Shown here: piece after piece, positions 19,976 to 29,290 of the stretch
Numbering within the stretch: the first letter of the stretch is position 1
Layout of the letters: each line of letters begins with the position of its first letter
Source of the DNA: Streptomyces sp. H27-H1
GTDB lineage: Bacteria > Actinomycetota > Actinomycetes > Streptomycetales > Streptomycetaceae
NCBI RefSeq assembly: GCF_026627445.1
Contig: NZ_JAPNLJ010000005.1
Coordinates: 216,849-280,848, forward strand
Reading direction: 5' to 3'
DNA length: 64,000 nt
Made by a program: the position numbers and the translations under genes
Notes under the pieces: model-generated
Databases searched by the model: none
What the model was told of the DNA's origin: nothing
The model's input: the letters and a program-made list of their open reading frames with translations, nothing else

Positions 19976-20321
19976 GCGCGTCCGTCCCTTGTCTTCGTCT
20001 TCAAAGATTCGCAGTGATTCGCGGTTGTCTGCTATCTGCGTGGGCGTGCCGCGGAGGGCAACGTGACGTCGCTGTCACAAGGAAGGCGCACACGGTGACC
20101 GTGGACGCGGCATGTCCGTCCCGCAGGTTATCCCCGTGGGACGTAGGTCCCTAAATCGCAGATCACACCTGAGCGGTGATACCTGTCACAGATCACCTCA
20201 CGGTTGAACTGCAACTTCGTGCGATCTGCCGATGGCGCCCGCCGCGCAGCCGCTCCTACGGGCCCCCCGGCGGGCGGCGGGCGGAAGCGGACCGGGGGCG
20301 GCGCGGGAGCGGGCCGCCCGG
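19976..20321. promoter_or_regulatory. sucC upstream region with CRP-type site
   Basis: A 346-bp non-coding stretch between the leftward VWA gene and sucC. It contains GTGA-TACCTG-TCAC at 20176-20189, a match to the GTGA-N6-TCAC half-sites recognised by CRP/Crp-type cAMP receptors, and further GATCAC/GTGATC-like half sites on both sides (20160-20200). This would fit carbon-responsive control of the TCA gene pair. I found no clear -10/-35 pair that I would defend. Confidence 0.5.
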
Positions 20322-21488
20322 TCACGGGACGGGCAGGGGCCGCTTCTCCAGCGCGGCGGCCATCACCTCCGGGAACAGGTCCGGGGTGCAGGCGAAGGCC
20401 GGGGCGCCGAGCGCGGCGAGGGCGGCGGCGTGTTCGCGGTCGTAAGCGGGCGCGCCCTCGTCGGACAGGGCGAGCAGCGTCACGAACTCCACGCCCGCCG
20501 TCTTCATCGCCGCGACCCGCTTCAGCATCTCGTCGCGTATGCCGCCCTCGTAGAGATCACTGATGAGGACGACGACCGTGTCGGCGGGACGGGTGATTTT
20601 CGACTGGCAGTAGGCGAGCGCGCGGTTGATGTCGGTACCGCCGCCGAGCTGGGTGCCGAAGAGCACGTCGACGGGATCGTCGAGCTGGTCGGTCAGGTCC
20701 ACGACGGCGGTGTCGAAGACGACCAGCCGGGTCTCGATCGAACGCATCGAGGCCAGCACCGCCCCGAAGACGGAGGCGTAGACGACGGAGGCCGCCATGG
20801 AACCCGACTGGTCGATGCAGAGGACCACCTCCTTCTTCACCGCCCGCGAGGCGCGGCCGTAGCCGACCAGCCGCTCCGGGACGACCGTGCGGTGCTCGGG
20901 CAGGTAGTTCTTCAGGTTCGCCCGGATGGTCCGGCCCCAGTCGATGTCCGCGTGCCGGGGACGGCTGATCCGGGCGGACCGGTCCAGGGCGCCGGTGAGG
21001 GTGGCCCGCGTCCGGCTCGCGAGCCGCTTCTCCAACTCCTCGACCACCTTGCGGACCACGGTGCGGGCGGTCTCCCGGGTGGTCTCGGGCATGGCCTTGT
21101 TGAGGGAGAGCAGGGTGCCGACGAGATGTACGTCCGGCGTCACCGCCTCCAGCATCTCGGGCTCCAGCAGCAGCGCGGACAGTCCGAGGCGCTGGATCGC
21201 GTCCCGCTGCATGACCTGCACCACGGAGGTGGGGAAGTACGTCCGGATGTCCCCGAGCCAGCGCGCCACGCCCGGCGCCGACCCCCCGAGCCCGGCCGAC
21301 CGCTCCCCCGTCCCCTTGCGTCCGGCGCCGCCGTTGCCCCCGTACAGCGCCCCGAGCACGGCATCCATCCCGGCGTCCGCCCCGCTGAGCGCGCACCCGG
21401 TCCCGTCCGCCTCTCCCCCGCCGAGCACCATCCGCCACCGGCGCAGCCGCTCCTCGCCGACCACCGCGGCACTCCCCGTCCCAGCCAT
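20322..21488 (-). CDS. VWA domain protein of the MoxR locus
   Basis: A 388-residue protein. Residues 80-215 form a helical N-terminal part. Residues about 221-385 are a von Willebrand A domain with a complete MIDAS start, IDQSGSM (Asp226, Ser228, Ser230), then FGTQLGGGTDINRAL and VVLISDLYEGG. The ATG at 21486-21488 follows AAGGAGACGGG. It is the third gene of the leftward arm, 91 bp after the DUF5682-like gene. VWA proteins beside MoxR ATPases act as adaptors that bind metal and substrates. This is the YehP-like member of a YehL/M/P-type set. Confidence 0.85.
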   Translation of the reverse strand: MAGTGSAAVVGEERLRRWRMVLGGGEADGTGCALSGADAGMDAVLGALYGGNGGAGRKGTGERSAGLGGSAPGVARWLGDIRTYFPTSVVQVMQRDAIQRLGLSALLLEPEMLEAVTPDVHLVGTLLSLNKAMPETTRETARTVVRKVVEELEKRLASRTRATLTGALDRSARISRPRHADIDWGRTIRANLKNYLPEHRTVVPERLVGYGRASRAVKKEVVLCIDQSGSMAASVVYASVFGAVLASMRSIETRLVVFDTAVVDLTDQLDDPVDVLFGTQLGGGTDINRALAYCQSKITRPADTVVVLISDLYEGGIRDEMLKRVAAMKTAGVEFVTLLALSDEGAPAYDREHAAALAALGAPAFACTPDLFPEVMAAALEKRPLPVP

Positions 21489-21579
21489 CTGCCCGTCTCC
21501 TTCCGTCGTCACCACCGCCAACCACCGTCCCGCCCCGCGCCCCGGCGCTCCCGCGGCCCCGGACCGGTCCACCGCCCGG

Positions 21580-23931
21580 TCAGGCCGGCGCCCCCGCCAG
21601 GAGGAGCCTGACCAGGTCCACCACCGCATCGGCGCGGACCGGATCCAGCTCCGCACCGAAGCCGGCCGGCGCCGCCGATCCCGACCCCGGCCCCGCTCCC
21701 GCCGATCCCCCGCCCGGGCCCCGCCGGACCAGCTCGCCCAGGCTCCGCTTCACCCCCGCCTCGTACGCCCCGAACGTCCTCCGCAGCAGCGGCAGTACGT
21801 CGATGAACGCCCGCTCCGGCACCGACACCAGCCAGTCGTCGATCAGCGCCAGCAGCCGCTCGTCGTGGACGAGCAGCGTGCCGCCGCCCGAGCCCCCGCC
21901 CGCGAACCCCTCGATCCAGCCCGCCGCGTCGGCCGGCGCGCACGCCGAGGACAGCGAGAGTCCCATCAGGCGCGCGGTCTCCTCGGGCGACAGCCGCCCG
22001 TCGTCGAGCAGCAGCCGCGCCGCCCGTCCGCGTATCAGCCCGGGGACCGTGTCCCGCCCGGCCAGCGTCCGCAGCACCGCCGACCAGCGCTCCCGCAGAC
22101 CGTCCGGTTCCAGCAGTGCGACCGCACCGTGTACGCCGTCCACGTGCCCGCGCAGCTCCGCCGCCGCGTCGGCGTCCAGCCCCGCCGCGCAGGCGGGTGG
22201 CAGCGCCACGCATATCCGCTCCGCGAGTCCGGCCGCCACCGTCCCGAGCGCCGCCGCGTCGGTGCCCCGGACGTCTCCGTAGCGCAGCGAACGGGCCAGC
22301 GCGGGCAGCGCCTTGGCCAGGCCCGCCACATCGGTGTCCAGCGCGGCCCGGTCGGCGAGGGCCCGCAGTACGGCGGGCAGTGCCCCGGAGAGCCCGGCCA
22401 GCAGGCACCGCTCGGCCAGGGCGGTGACCTCGCCCAGCTCCCCGGCGCCCGCCGCGTCGGCCTCGGCCCTGGCGGTGGCGGCGCCGAGGACGGTGGTCCC
22501 CCAGATACCGGCTTCGGCCACCCGTACCGCCAACTCCGGCTCCCAGCAGAGCCGCCAGGTTTCCCGGAAGGTGCCCGTGCTCCCCCGGGAAGCCGTCGGG
22601 ACGCCCCAGTCGATGCCGAGCAGCCGCAGCCGGTGCAGCAGCAGGGATTTGGCCGCGTCGGTGTCCTTGCGCAGGTCGAGCTCCAGTTCCCGGTCCTGCG
22701 CCTCGGCCTTGAGCCGCAGCGAGCGCTGTTGCCGGGTGAGGTCGCGCTGGAGCGGTACGACGGGCGCCGCGTCGGGGACTTCGCCGAGCACGTCTCCGAC
22801 GACGAGCCGGTCCTCGATCAGTGCGATCGGTATGTCGGAGCCGTCGCACATCACCGCCCGGACCGCTTCCAGGGTCTCCGTCAGCCCCGGCACCGGCCGG
22901 CCCCGCATCGCGGCCAGGGTGTCGGCGAGCCGGACCGCTTCGATGACGTGGGCCGGGGACACCTGCCGGTCCTCCGCGCGGAGCAGGCCGGCGACCTTGG
23001 TCAGCCAGCGCTCGACGGGCCGGTCCCGGGCCGCGAAGAGGTGGGCGTACCAGCCGGGCGAGGTGATGCCCGCGCCGTACCCCCCGGCCCGGGCGAGGCG
23101 CCGGTGGGTCCAGGGGACCCAGGTGGTCTCCACCTTGACCTTGGGCAGCCCGGTGAGGAGCGCCTTGTCCGCGGCAGCGCTGGTCTTCGTCCGCAGGGCG
23201 GGGACGTGCCAGGCGCCGCAGACGACGGCGTACGCGTCGCCGAACTCCCGGCGCGCGGCCCGCATCCGCTGGCGCATGTACGCCTCGCGCACCAGGTCCC
23301 GGTGGTGGCCGCCCGCTCCGTACTCCTCGCGCAGAGCGCCCATGGCCTCCCCGAGCGCCGCGAACACGCCCAGCGGGTCGGCGGCAGGTCCCGTACCGCC
23401 GCGGTGTTCGACGACGTCCTCCCACCACCGCTCGGGGTCCTCGTACCCGGCCGTCCCGGCCAGCACGGCCAGCGGGTCCAGCCGTACGGAGCCGGGCGCC
23501 GCTCCGCTCCCCTCCTCGGCGCCTTCCTCGCCCCCTTCCCCGTCGAGGCCCTCGGCCCCCTTGTCCGCCCCCTCCCCGCTCCCCCGCATGGCCAGTGAGT
23601 GCGCGGCCGGGAGATCGATGAACCTGACCGGCACGTCCCGCTCCTGCGCCCACCGGATGGCGACCCATTCCGGGGAGAACTCGGCCATCGGCCAGAACGC
23701 GGCCCGGCCGGGGTCGTCGGCCGCGTGGGCCAGCAGGGCGACGGGCGGCCGCATCGCCGGGTCGGCGGCCAGTGGCAGCAGGACGTCTGCCTCCGGCGGC
23801 CCCTCGATCAGCACCGCGGCCGGCCGCGCCGCGTCCAGGGCGGCCCGCACCGCACGGGCCGAGCCGGGCCCGTGGTGCCGTACGCCCAGCAGCAGCGGAC
23901 CCATGTCCGGGCCCGGAGTCCCCGGGCTCAT
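21580..23931 (-). CDS. DUF5682-like protein with TIKI/TraB-like N-terminal motifs
   Basis: A 783-residue protein of the DUF5682 (YehM-like) type. The N-terminus has LLLGVRHHGPGSARAV (His19/20) and IEGPPEAD (Glu43), then RDLVREAYMRQRM and CGAWHVPAL (His242). This His...Glu...Arg...G-x-x-H order resembles the active-site signature of the TIKI/TraB/EreA superfamily, which is often metal dependent. The last 450 residues are mainly helical (LLAGLSGALPAVLRALADRA) with a Gly/Ala-rich tail. Translation overlaps the upstream ATPase by four bases (ATGA). It likely works with the ATPase and VWA protein. No catalytic activity has been read from the sequence beyond the motifs. Confidence 0.8.
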   Translation of the reverse strand: MSPGTPGPDMGPLLLGVRHHGPGSARAVRAALDAARPAAVLIEGPPEADVLLPLAADPAMRPPVALLAHAADDPGRAAFWPMAEFSPEWVAIRWAQERDVPVRFIDLPAAHSLAMRGSGEGADKGAEGLDGEGGEEGAEEGSGAAPGSVRLDPLAVLAGTAGYEDPERWWEDVVEHRGGTGPAADPLGVFAALGEAMGALREEYGAGGHHRDLVREAYMRQRMRAARREFGDAYAVVCGAWHVPALRTKTSAAADKALLTGLPKVKVETTWVPWTHRRLARAGGYGAGITSPGWYAHLFAARDRPVERWLTKVAGLLRAEDRQVSPAHVIEAVRLADTLAAMRGRPVPGLTETLEAVRAVMCDGSDIPIALIEDRLVVGDVLGEVPDAAPVVPLQRDLTRQQRSLRLKAEAQDRELELDLRKDTDAAKSLLLHRLRLLGIDWGVPTASRGSTGTFRETWRLCWEPELAVRVAEAGIWGTTVLGAATARAEADAAGAGELGEVTALAERCLLAGLSGALPAVLRALADRAALDTDVAGLAKALPALARSLRYGDVRGTDAAALGTVAAGLAERICVALPPACAAGLDADAAAELRGHVDGVHGAVALLEPDGLRERWSAVLRTLAGRDTVPGLIRGRAARLLLDDGRLSPEETARLMGLSLSSACAPADAAGWIEGFAGGGSGGGTLLVHDERLLALIDDWLVSVPERAFIDVLPLLRRTFGAYEAGVKRSLGELVRRGPGGGSAGAGPGSGSAAPAGFGAELDPVRADAVVDLVRLLLAGAPA

Positions 23932-25034
23932 GCCGTCACCTCACGGCAGGCCCGGTAGAAGTCCTTCCAGCCGTCGCGCTCGCGGACCACGGTCTCCAGG
24001 TACTCCTGCCAGACGACCTGGTCGGCGGCCGGGTCCCGCACGACGGCCCCGAGGATCCCCGCGGCCACGTCGGAGGCGCGCAGTACGCCGTCCCCGAAGT
24101 GGGCGGCCAGGGCGAGACCGCCGGTGACCACCGAGATGGCCTCGGCGGTGGACAGGGTGCCGCTGGGTGACTTGACCTTCGTCCGCCCGTCGTCGGTGAC
24201 TCCGCCGCGCAGCTCACGGAAGACGGTGACGACGCGGCGGATCTCCTCCAGGCCCTCCGGGGCGGCGGGCAGGTCGAGGGCGCGGCCCATCTGGTCGACG
24301 CGGCGGGCGACGATGTCGACCTCGGCCTCGGCGGTGGCGGGCAGCGGCAGGACGACGGTGTTGAAGCGGCGGCGCAGCGCGCTCGACAGCTCGTTGACCC
24401 CGCGGTCGCGGTCGTTGGCGGTGGCGATGAGGTTGAAACCGCGTACGGCCTGCACCTCCTGGCCGAGCTCCGGTATCGGGAGTGTCTTCTCGGACAGGAT
24501 GGTGATGAGGCTGTCCTGGACATCGGCGGGGATACGGGTGAGCTCCTCGACCCGGGCGGTCATGCCCTCGGCCATGGCCCGCATGACCGGGCTCGGTACG
24601 AGCGCTTCGCGGCTCGGGCCGTGGGCGAGGAGGCGGGCGTAGTTCCAGCCGTAGCGGACCGCCTCCTCGGGGGTGCCGGCGGTGCCCTGGACGAGGAGCG
24701 TGGAGTCCGCGCTGACGGCGGCGGCGAGGTGTTCCGACACCCAGGTCTTGGCGGTGCCGGGCACTCCCAGGAGCAGTAGCGCGCGGTCGGTGGCGAGGGT
24801 GGTGACGGCGACTTCGACGATTCGGCGCGGGCCGACGTACTTGGGTGTGATGACGGTGCCGTCGGCGAGCGTGCCGCCCTGCAGGTACGTGGCCACGGCC
24901 CACGGGGAGAGTTTCCAGCGGGCCGGGCGGGGCCGGTCGTCGGCGGCCGCCAGGGCTTTCAGTTCGTGCGCGAAGGCGTCTTCGGCGTGCGGTCGCAGCG
25001 CCTCGTCGGTGGTCTCGTTCCCGGTCGTTGCCAT
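23928..25034 (-). CDS. MoxR-family AAA+ ATPase
   Basis: A 368-residue AAA+ ATPase of MoxR (YehL-like) type. It has Walker A GVPGTAKT (residues 90-97), a Walker B-like EELTRIPADVQDSL region, sensor-like IATANDRDRGVNELSSALRRRF (Arg finger-type cluster), and a C-terminal lid. These enzymes act as chaperones that load metal or remodel VWA-bound complexes. Its stop overlaps the start of the DUF5682-like gene (ATGA). It begins the leftward arm and is divergent from the SWIM gene. Confidence 0.88.
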   Translation of the reverse strand: MATTGNETTDEALRPHAEDAFAHELKALAAADDRPRPARWKLSPWAVATYLQGGTLADGTVITPKYVGPRRIVEVAVTTLATDRALLLLGVPGTAKTWVSEHLAAAVSADSTLLVQGTAGTPEEAVRYGWNYARLLAHGPSREALVPSPVMRAMAEGMTARVEELTRIPADVQDSLITILSEKTLPIPELGQEVQAVRGFNLIATANDRDRGVNELSSALRRRFNTVVLPLPATAEAEVDIVARRVDQMGRALDLPAAPEGLEEIRRVVTVFRELRGGVTDDGRTKVKSPSGTLSTAEAISVVTGGLALAAHFGDGVLRASDVAAGILGAVVRDPAADQVVWQEYLETVVRERDGWKDFYRACREVTA

Positions 25035-25168
25035 GGTCCCCCTCCAATGCTCAGCAGCCGCTTCCGACTGCTGACACCACGATGCACCCGACCACTGACA
25101 ACGGGCCCCGAAAGAGGCGTTGTTGCAGGTCAGAGCGATTGTCAGTGGGAGTCTCTACGGTGGGACAC

Positions 25169-26593
25169 ATGACTGAGCACGGGGTTCGCTGGACAGCGGA
25201 ACAGGTACTGGCTCTGGCTCCTGACGGCGCCTCACGCAAGGCGGGGGCCAGACTCGGCGGGGCGGGGCCGTGGTCACAGACCGGAGGTTCCGCTTCCGGT
25301 GCGGTGTGGGGGTTGTGCAAGGGCAGCGGCAGCAAGCCGTACCGGACGGTCGTCGACCTGTCCGGGCCGGCGTACAAGTGCTCCTGCCCGAGCCGGAAGT
25401 TCCCGTGCAAGCACGCACTGGGCCTGCTGCTGCTCTGGGCGGCGGAGGGACTCGACGCCCCGGCGGGCAATCCGGCCGGGGCTCCGGCCGGCGATCCGAC
25501 CGGCGCTCCGGACTGGGCGGGCGAGTGGCTCGCGGAGCGGGCGGCGAAAGCCGCGCGGCCCGCTGCCGATCGCTCCGGCCGCTCCGGGCCGGCGGACGCG
25601 GAGGGGGCCCGCAAGCGGGCCGAGCGGCGGGCGGCCAGGATCGGAGCGGGCGTCACCGAGCTGGAACAGCGGCTTGCCGACCTGGTGCGCGGCGGCCTCG
25701 CCGGCCAGGAGCGGGCGGGATACGCGGGCTGGGAGGAGACCGCCGCCCGGATGGTCGACGCCCAGGCGCCGGGACTGGCCGCACGGGTAAGGGAGTTGGG
25801 GACGATACCCAGTTGCGGCACCGGCTGGCCCGCCCGGATGCTGGAGGAGGCCGCGCTCCTGCACCTGCTGGACCGGGCCTGGCTGGGGGTTTCCGGACTT
25901 GCGGAGCCGCTGGCCTCGACGGTCCGCAGCCGTCTGGGACTGCAGCCCCAGACGGAGGGCGAGGCCGTACGGGACCACTGGCTCGTGCTGGCCCAGTACG
26001 ACACGGCGTCACCGGACGGCCGTCTCACCACCCGCCGGATCTGGCTGCGCGGGCTGGCGAGCGGGCGGCCTGCCCTGGTCCTGGACTTCGGCCCGCCCGG
26101 GCGACCGCCGGGGCTGGCACTGCCCGTCGGACTGGCACTGGAGGCGGAAGCCCGCTTCCGGCCCGGATCGGCGGGGCTGCGCGCGGACCTCGGGGAGAGG
26201 TTCGGGCCGGCCTCGCCGAGCCGGACCGCGCCGACCGGCATGAGCACGGGCGCGGCACTGGAGGCGTACGGCGCGGCACTGCGCGAGGACCCCTGGCTGG
26301 AGTCCTGGCCGGTGGTGCTCGGCCCGGTGGTGCCGATACCGGGACAACGACAAGGGGGACGACAGGGGGATCAACAGGACTCGGCGGCATGGCAATTGGC
26401 GGATGCGGAAGGGACGTCCGCCCTGCCCGTGCCCCTGACCGGGTCCGGGAGCCGGCCCGGGACCGGGCTGTGGCAGCTGGCCGCTCTTTCGGGGGGCGGG
26501 CCGCTGACGGTGTTCGGAGAGTGCGGACACCGCGGATTCACCCCGCTGACGGCCTGGCAGCCGGACTCACCGGAGCCGGTGGTGCTGGGCTGA
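25169..26593 (+). CDS. SWIM zinc-finger protein
   Basis: A 474-residue protein. A SWIM motif C-x-C-x6-C-x-H (Cys71, Cys73, Cys80, His82) lies in KCSCPSRKFPCKHALGLLL. SWIM fingers bind nucleic acid or mediate protein contact. Residues 95-140 are low complexity (AGAPAGDPTGAPDW), and the rest is helical with a later beta-rich region. The start is the ATG at 25169, which opens directly before the SWIM domain. It is divergent from the ATPase, 134 bp apart, so the two arms share a promoter region. It heads the rightward arm, followed by the DUF5691-like gene. Confidence 0.85.
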   Translation: MTEHGVRWTAEQVLALAPDGASRKAGARLGGAGPWSQTGGSASGAVWGLCKGSGSKPYRTVVDLSGPAYKCSCPSRKFPCKHALGLLLLWAAEGLDAPAGNPAGAPAGDPTGAPDWAGEWLAERAAKAARPAADRSGRSGPADAEGARKRAERRAARIGAGVTELEQRLADLVRGGLAGQERAGYAGWEETAARMVDAQAPGLAARVRELGTIPSCGTGWPARMLEEAALLHLLDRAWLGVSGLAEPLASTVRSRLGLQPQTEGEAVRDHWLVLAQYDTASPDGRLTTRRIWLRGLASGRPALVLDFGPPGRPPGLALPVGLALEAEARFRPGSAGLRADLGERFGPASPSRTAPTGMSTGAALEAYGAALREDPWLESWPVVLGPVVPIPGQRQGGRQGDQQDSAAWQLADAEGTSALPVPLTGSGSRPGTGLWQLAALSGGGPLTVFGECGHRGFTPLTAWQPDSPEPVVLG

Positions 26594-26703
26594 GCGGGCG
26601 CAGGGGAAGGCGGCGGCGCGGGGGCGCCGACGTAATCGAAAAACGACTGAGCCGGGGGGCTTTCGTGGACGACAACCACGCCAGTTGAGGCCGTAGGCAC
26701 GGC

Positions 26704-26770
26704 CGTGTGCCACAGGGAGATCGAGCTGCTCCGGTCCCGCGGAGGGGGCGGGACCGGAGCACCGCACACG
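26704..26770 (+). promoter_or_regulatory. nested hairpins between SWIM gene and DUF5691-like gene
   Basis: A perfect 13-bp stem (GCTCCGGTCCCGC, arms 26728-26740 and 26748-26760) sits inside a second pair of arms (CGTGTGC at 26704-26710 with GCACACG at 26764-26770). The inner hairpin resembles a terminator. Because both genes are rightward, it may work as a partial attenuator or set relative expression. It begins 110 bp after the SWIM stop and ends 35 bp before the next start. Confidence 0.5.
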
Positions 26771-26804
26771 GCACGCCACACGAAGGAAAGAGGGAGGGGA
26801 TCCG

Positions 26805-28412
26805 ATGGGCACGACGACGGACACGACACCGGAAACGACGGGCGGAACGGCGCACGGGGCGGTGGGAAGGGCCTACGGGGACGCGGGCTGGGAGGAGTTG
26901 GTGGCCTCCGCGCTCCTGGGTACCGAGCGGCGCCGGGGCAGCCCCGAAGCCCTGCTCGGGGCCGCGGCCGTGCAGACGGTACGGCGCCGGGCCGGGCTGA
27001 GACCCGCCGAGGCGGGTCCCCGGCCCGGGCCCGCGCCGCACGACCCGCGTCCGGAACCGCCGGAGCCTGCCCGGCGGCGGCTCGCACAGCTGTTGGCGGG
27101 CCGGGCGAGTACGGGCGGTGGCAGCGGGCGGCGGGGGGCCGCCCCGGACCTGACGGAGCTGCTGCCGCAGTGGCTGGCCGCCGCCGGGCAGTACGGGTAC
27201 CGGGCGCCGTCCTCTCTGCTGCCCGCACTGCTGGACGTCGCGCGGGCCCGAAGCGACCTGCGGCCACAGGCGCTGGTCCTGGCCGGGGCGCGCGGTCTGT
27301 GGCTGGCCCGGCTCAATCCGGATTGGCGGTTCGCACTGCGCGGGGGGTCGGGGGGCGCCGGCGAACTGCCCGACGCGAAGGACGCGGAAGGGGTGGAACG
27401 GCTGTGGCAGGAGGGGCTGTTCGCGGAGCGGGTCGCACTGCTCGGCCTCGTACGGGCCCATGAGGCGGCTGCCGGGCCCCGGCTGCTGGCGACCACGTGG
27501 AGCACCGAGCGGGCCGAGGACCGGCTGATGTTCCTCGATTCCTTGCGGGTGGGGCTGTCCGCGGGTGACGAGCCGTTCCTGGAGGGTGCGCTGGGCGACC
27601 GCAGCCGCAATGTCCGGGCGACCGCCGCCGAACTGCTGTCGGCGCTGCCGACCTCGGCGCTGGCCGGGCGGATGGCGGAGCGGGCACTGGCCTGCGTCGG
27701 CCCGGAAGGGGTGACACCGCCGGCCGAGTGCGATGCGGGGATGCTGCGCGACGGCGTGGTCAAGCGGCCGCCGGCCGGGCGCGGGGAGCGGGCCTGGTGG
27801 CTCGGGCAGTTGGTGGAGTCCGCACCGCTGTCGTGCTGGCGGGAGCGGTTCGGGGGGCTCGGGCCGGCGCAGATCGTGGCGCTGCCGGTGGCCGAGGGCT
27901 GGGCGGAGGAACTGCACGCGGCCTGGTGCCGGGCGGCGGTGCGGCAGGGCGACCCCGCGTGGTCGCAGGCCCTGCTCGGCTCGGCGTCCGCACCGCCCGC
28001 GGCGGGCCCGGCGACGGCGTCGCTGGCGGAGCGGGCGAAGCTCCTGTCGATCCTCGGCGAGGAGGAACGGGCTTCGTGGATAGCGGAGTTCATACGCGCA
28101 CACGGGCTGTCGGAGGCGTTCCAGCTCCTCGGGGTGTGCGTGGTGCCGTGGGCGGGGGCACTGGGGCGGGCGGTGGTCGAGGCGCTGGACTCCGCGCGGG
28201 AGGCGGGCGGCTATCCCTGGAGCTTCAGCGGGGTGATGGGGCTGGCGGAGCGGTGCCTCGATCCCGGGGAGGCGGGGCGGCTCGATGCGTTGGCGGCGGA
28301 GCCGGTGGAAGAGGGGGGTGCGGCGGCCTACTGGGCGGAGGCCTTTCAGCGGCTGGTCGCCACCCTTCGGCTTCGGGCGGCCATGCACGCGGAGCTGACT
28401 CCGCCGCGCTGA
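26805..28412 (+). CDS. DUF5691-like protein of the MoxR locus
   Basis: A 535-residue, mostly helical protein with a conserved N-terminal block (WEELVASALLGTERR) and repeats of helical pairs (for example ARATAAELLSALPTSALAGRMAER, HEAT-like). The ATG at 26805 follows AAGGAAAGAGGGAGGG. It matches proteins named DUF5691 that sit beside SWIM genes in MoxR loci. No enzyme motif is visible, so it probably acts as a scaffold. It converges on icmB, with a strong terminator between. Confidence 0.75.
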   Translation: MGTTTDTTPETTGGTAHGAVGRAYGDAGWEELVASALLGTERRRGSPEALLGAAAVQTVRRRAGLRPAEAGPRPGPAPHDPRPEPPEPARRRLAQLLAGRASTGGGSGRRGAAPDLTELLPQWLAAAGQYGYRAPSSLLPALLDVARARSDLRPQALVLAGARGLWLARLNPDWRFALRGGSGGAGELPDAKDAEGVERLWQEGLFAERVALLGLVRAHEAAAGPRLLATTWSTERAEDRLMFLDSLRVGLSAGDEPFLEGALGDRSRNVRATAAELLSALPTSALAGRMAERALACVGPEGVTPPAECDAGMLRDGVVKRPPAGRGERAWWLGQLVESAPLSCWRERFGGLGPAQIVALPVAEGWAEELHAAWCRAAVRQGDPAWSQALLGSASAPPAAGPATASLAERAKLLSILGEEERASWIAEFIRAHGLSEAFQLLGVCVVPWAGALGRAVVEALDSAREAGGYPWSFSGVMGLAERCLDPGEAGRLDALAAEPVEEGGAAAYWAEAFQRLVATLRLRAAMHAELTPPR

Positions 28413-28420
28413 TCCTGCGC

Positions 28421-28500
28421 GGGCGGCCCTGGCCGTGAGCGGGCAGCCTCGGACGTGAGCGGGCAGCCCTGGCCGTGAGCGGGCAGCCTCGGACGTGACC
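28421..28500. repeat. two 40-bp tandem repeats (four 20-bp near-repeats)
   Basis: Four 20-bp blocks alternate between GGGCAGCCTCGGACGTGAGC-like and GGGCRGCCCTGGCCGTGAGC-like sequence, starting 9 bp past the DUF5691-like stop. The unit pair repeats at 40 bp. It is followed (about 28545-28625) by a patch resembling the dispersed intergenic sequence seen in many streptomycetes (a CCCCGGACGCCGCGCCTCAA-like core). Confidence 0.7.
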
Positions 28501-28623
28501 AAGCTGTCCTGCGGGGCTGCCCCCTGCCCTCCCTTGGCCCGTTCCCAGGGCTTCGCCCTGACCCGCCGGGCCCGGGTCGCGACCGCGGCCCCGGGGGCTC
28601 CCCCCGGACGCCGCGCCTCAAAT

Positions 28624-28668
28624 GACGGTGGGGCTGGGTTGCCCTCTGGGCAACCCAGCCCCACCGTC
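28624..28668. terminator. bidirectional terminator between DUF5691-like gene and icmB
   Basis: A perfect 21-bp stem (arms 28624-28644 and 28648-28668) has a TCT loop. It is 39 bp beyond the icmB stop and 212 bp past the rightward gene. It is the strongest hairpin in this 294-bp non-coding stretch. Confidence 0.8.
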
Positions 28669-28706
28669 CCGGGGCCGACTCCCGGAAACAGCGATGACGG
28701 CGCCGG

Positions 28707-29114
28707 CTACACCGGCTGGCGTACGTGGGCGCGGACCCAGTCGACGATCGCCGTGGTCGTCGCGCCCGGGGTGAAGATTTCGGCCACGCCCTTCTCCTTC
28801 AGCGGAGCGATGTCCGCCTCCGGGATGATGCCGCCGCCGAAGACCTTGATGTCCTGCGCATCGCGCTCCGCGAGGAGTTCCAGGACGCGCGCGAACAGCG
28901 TGTTGTGCGCGCCCGACAGGATCGACAGTCCGATCGCGTCGGCGTCCTCCTGGATCGCGGTGTCGACGATCTGTTCGGGGGTCTGGTGGAGGCCGGTGTA
29001 GATGACCTCCATGCCCGCGTCCCGCAGGGCCCGCGCGATCACCTTGGCGCCTCGGTCATGGCCGTCCAGGCCCGGCTTCGCCACCACCACACGGATCGGA
29101 CCGGTCACACCCAT
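28707..29114 (-). CDS. icmB: isobutyryl-CoA mutase small subunit
   Basis: A 135-residue cobalamin-binding subunit. The signature D17-x-H19-x2-G22 lies in [10 protein letters not shown], followed by S64 in LSILSG and the GGG at 93-95 ([11 protein letters not shown]). This matches IcmB, which works with a separate large subunit (IcmA, not in this window) to interconvert isobutyryl- and n-butyryl-CoA, supplying branched acyl units. The ATG at 29112-29114 follows GGGAGGCAG. The TetR-like element AACGAACGTT (29133-29142) is immediately upstream. It is monocistronic. Confidence 0.93.
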   Translation of the reverse strand: MGVTGPIRVVVAKPGLDGHDRGAKVIARALRDAGMEVIYTGLHQTPEQIVDTAIQEDADAIGLSILSGAHNTLFARVLELLAERDAQDIKVFGGGIIPEADIAPLKEKGVAEIFTPGATTTAIVDWVRAHVRQPV

Positions 29115-29132
29115 CGCACTGCCTCCCGAGTG

Positions 29133-29142
29133 AACGAACGTT
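29133..29142. promoter_or_regulatory. small AACG-N2-CGTT palindrome upstream of icmB
   Basis: AACG-AA-CGTT lies 19 bp upstream of the icmB start, between it and the divergent lipase gene. Motifs with this core often bind TetR-family repressors of acyl-CoA genes. It is only 10 bp and could be chance. Confidence 0.3.
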
Positions 29143-29290
29143 AAGTACAGCATCGCGCACACCCCCGTTTCGCGGTCAACCACGAGGGGGAAATCACACG
29201 TGGGATGGCGTGCCGCCGCTCCGCGCCGACAGCCGCACGGCACGGAGCGGTCGGACGCCTCCCGTGACGGCAGTAGGGGGGAGGCCGCCC

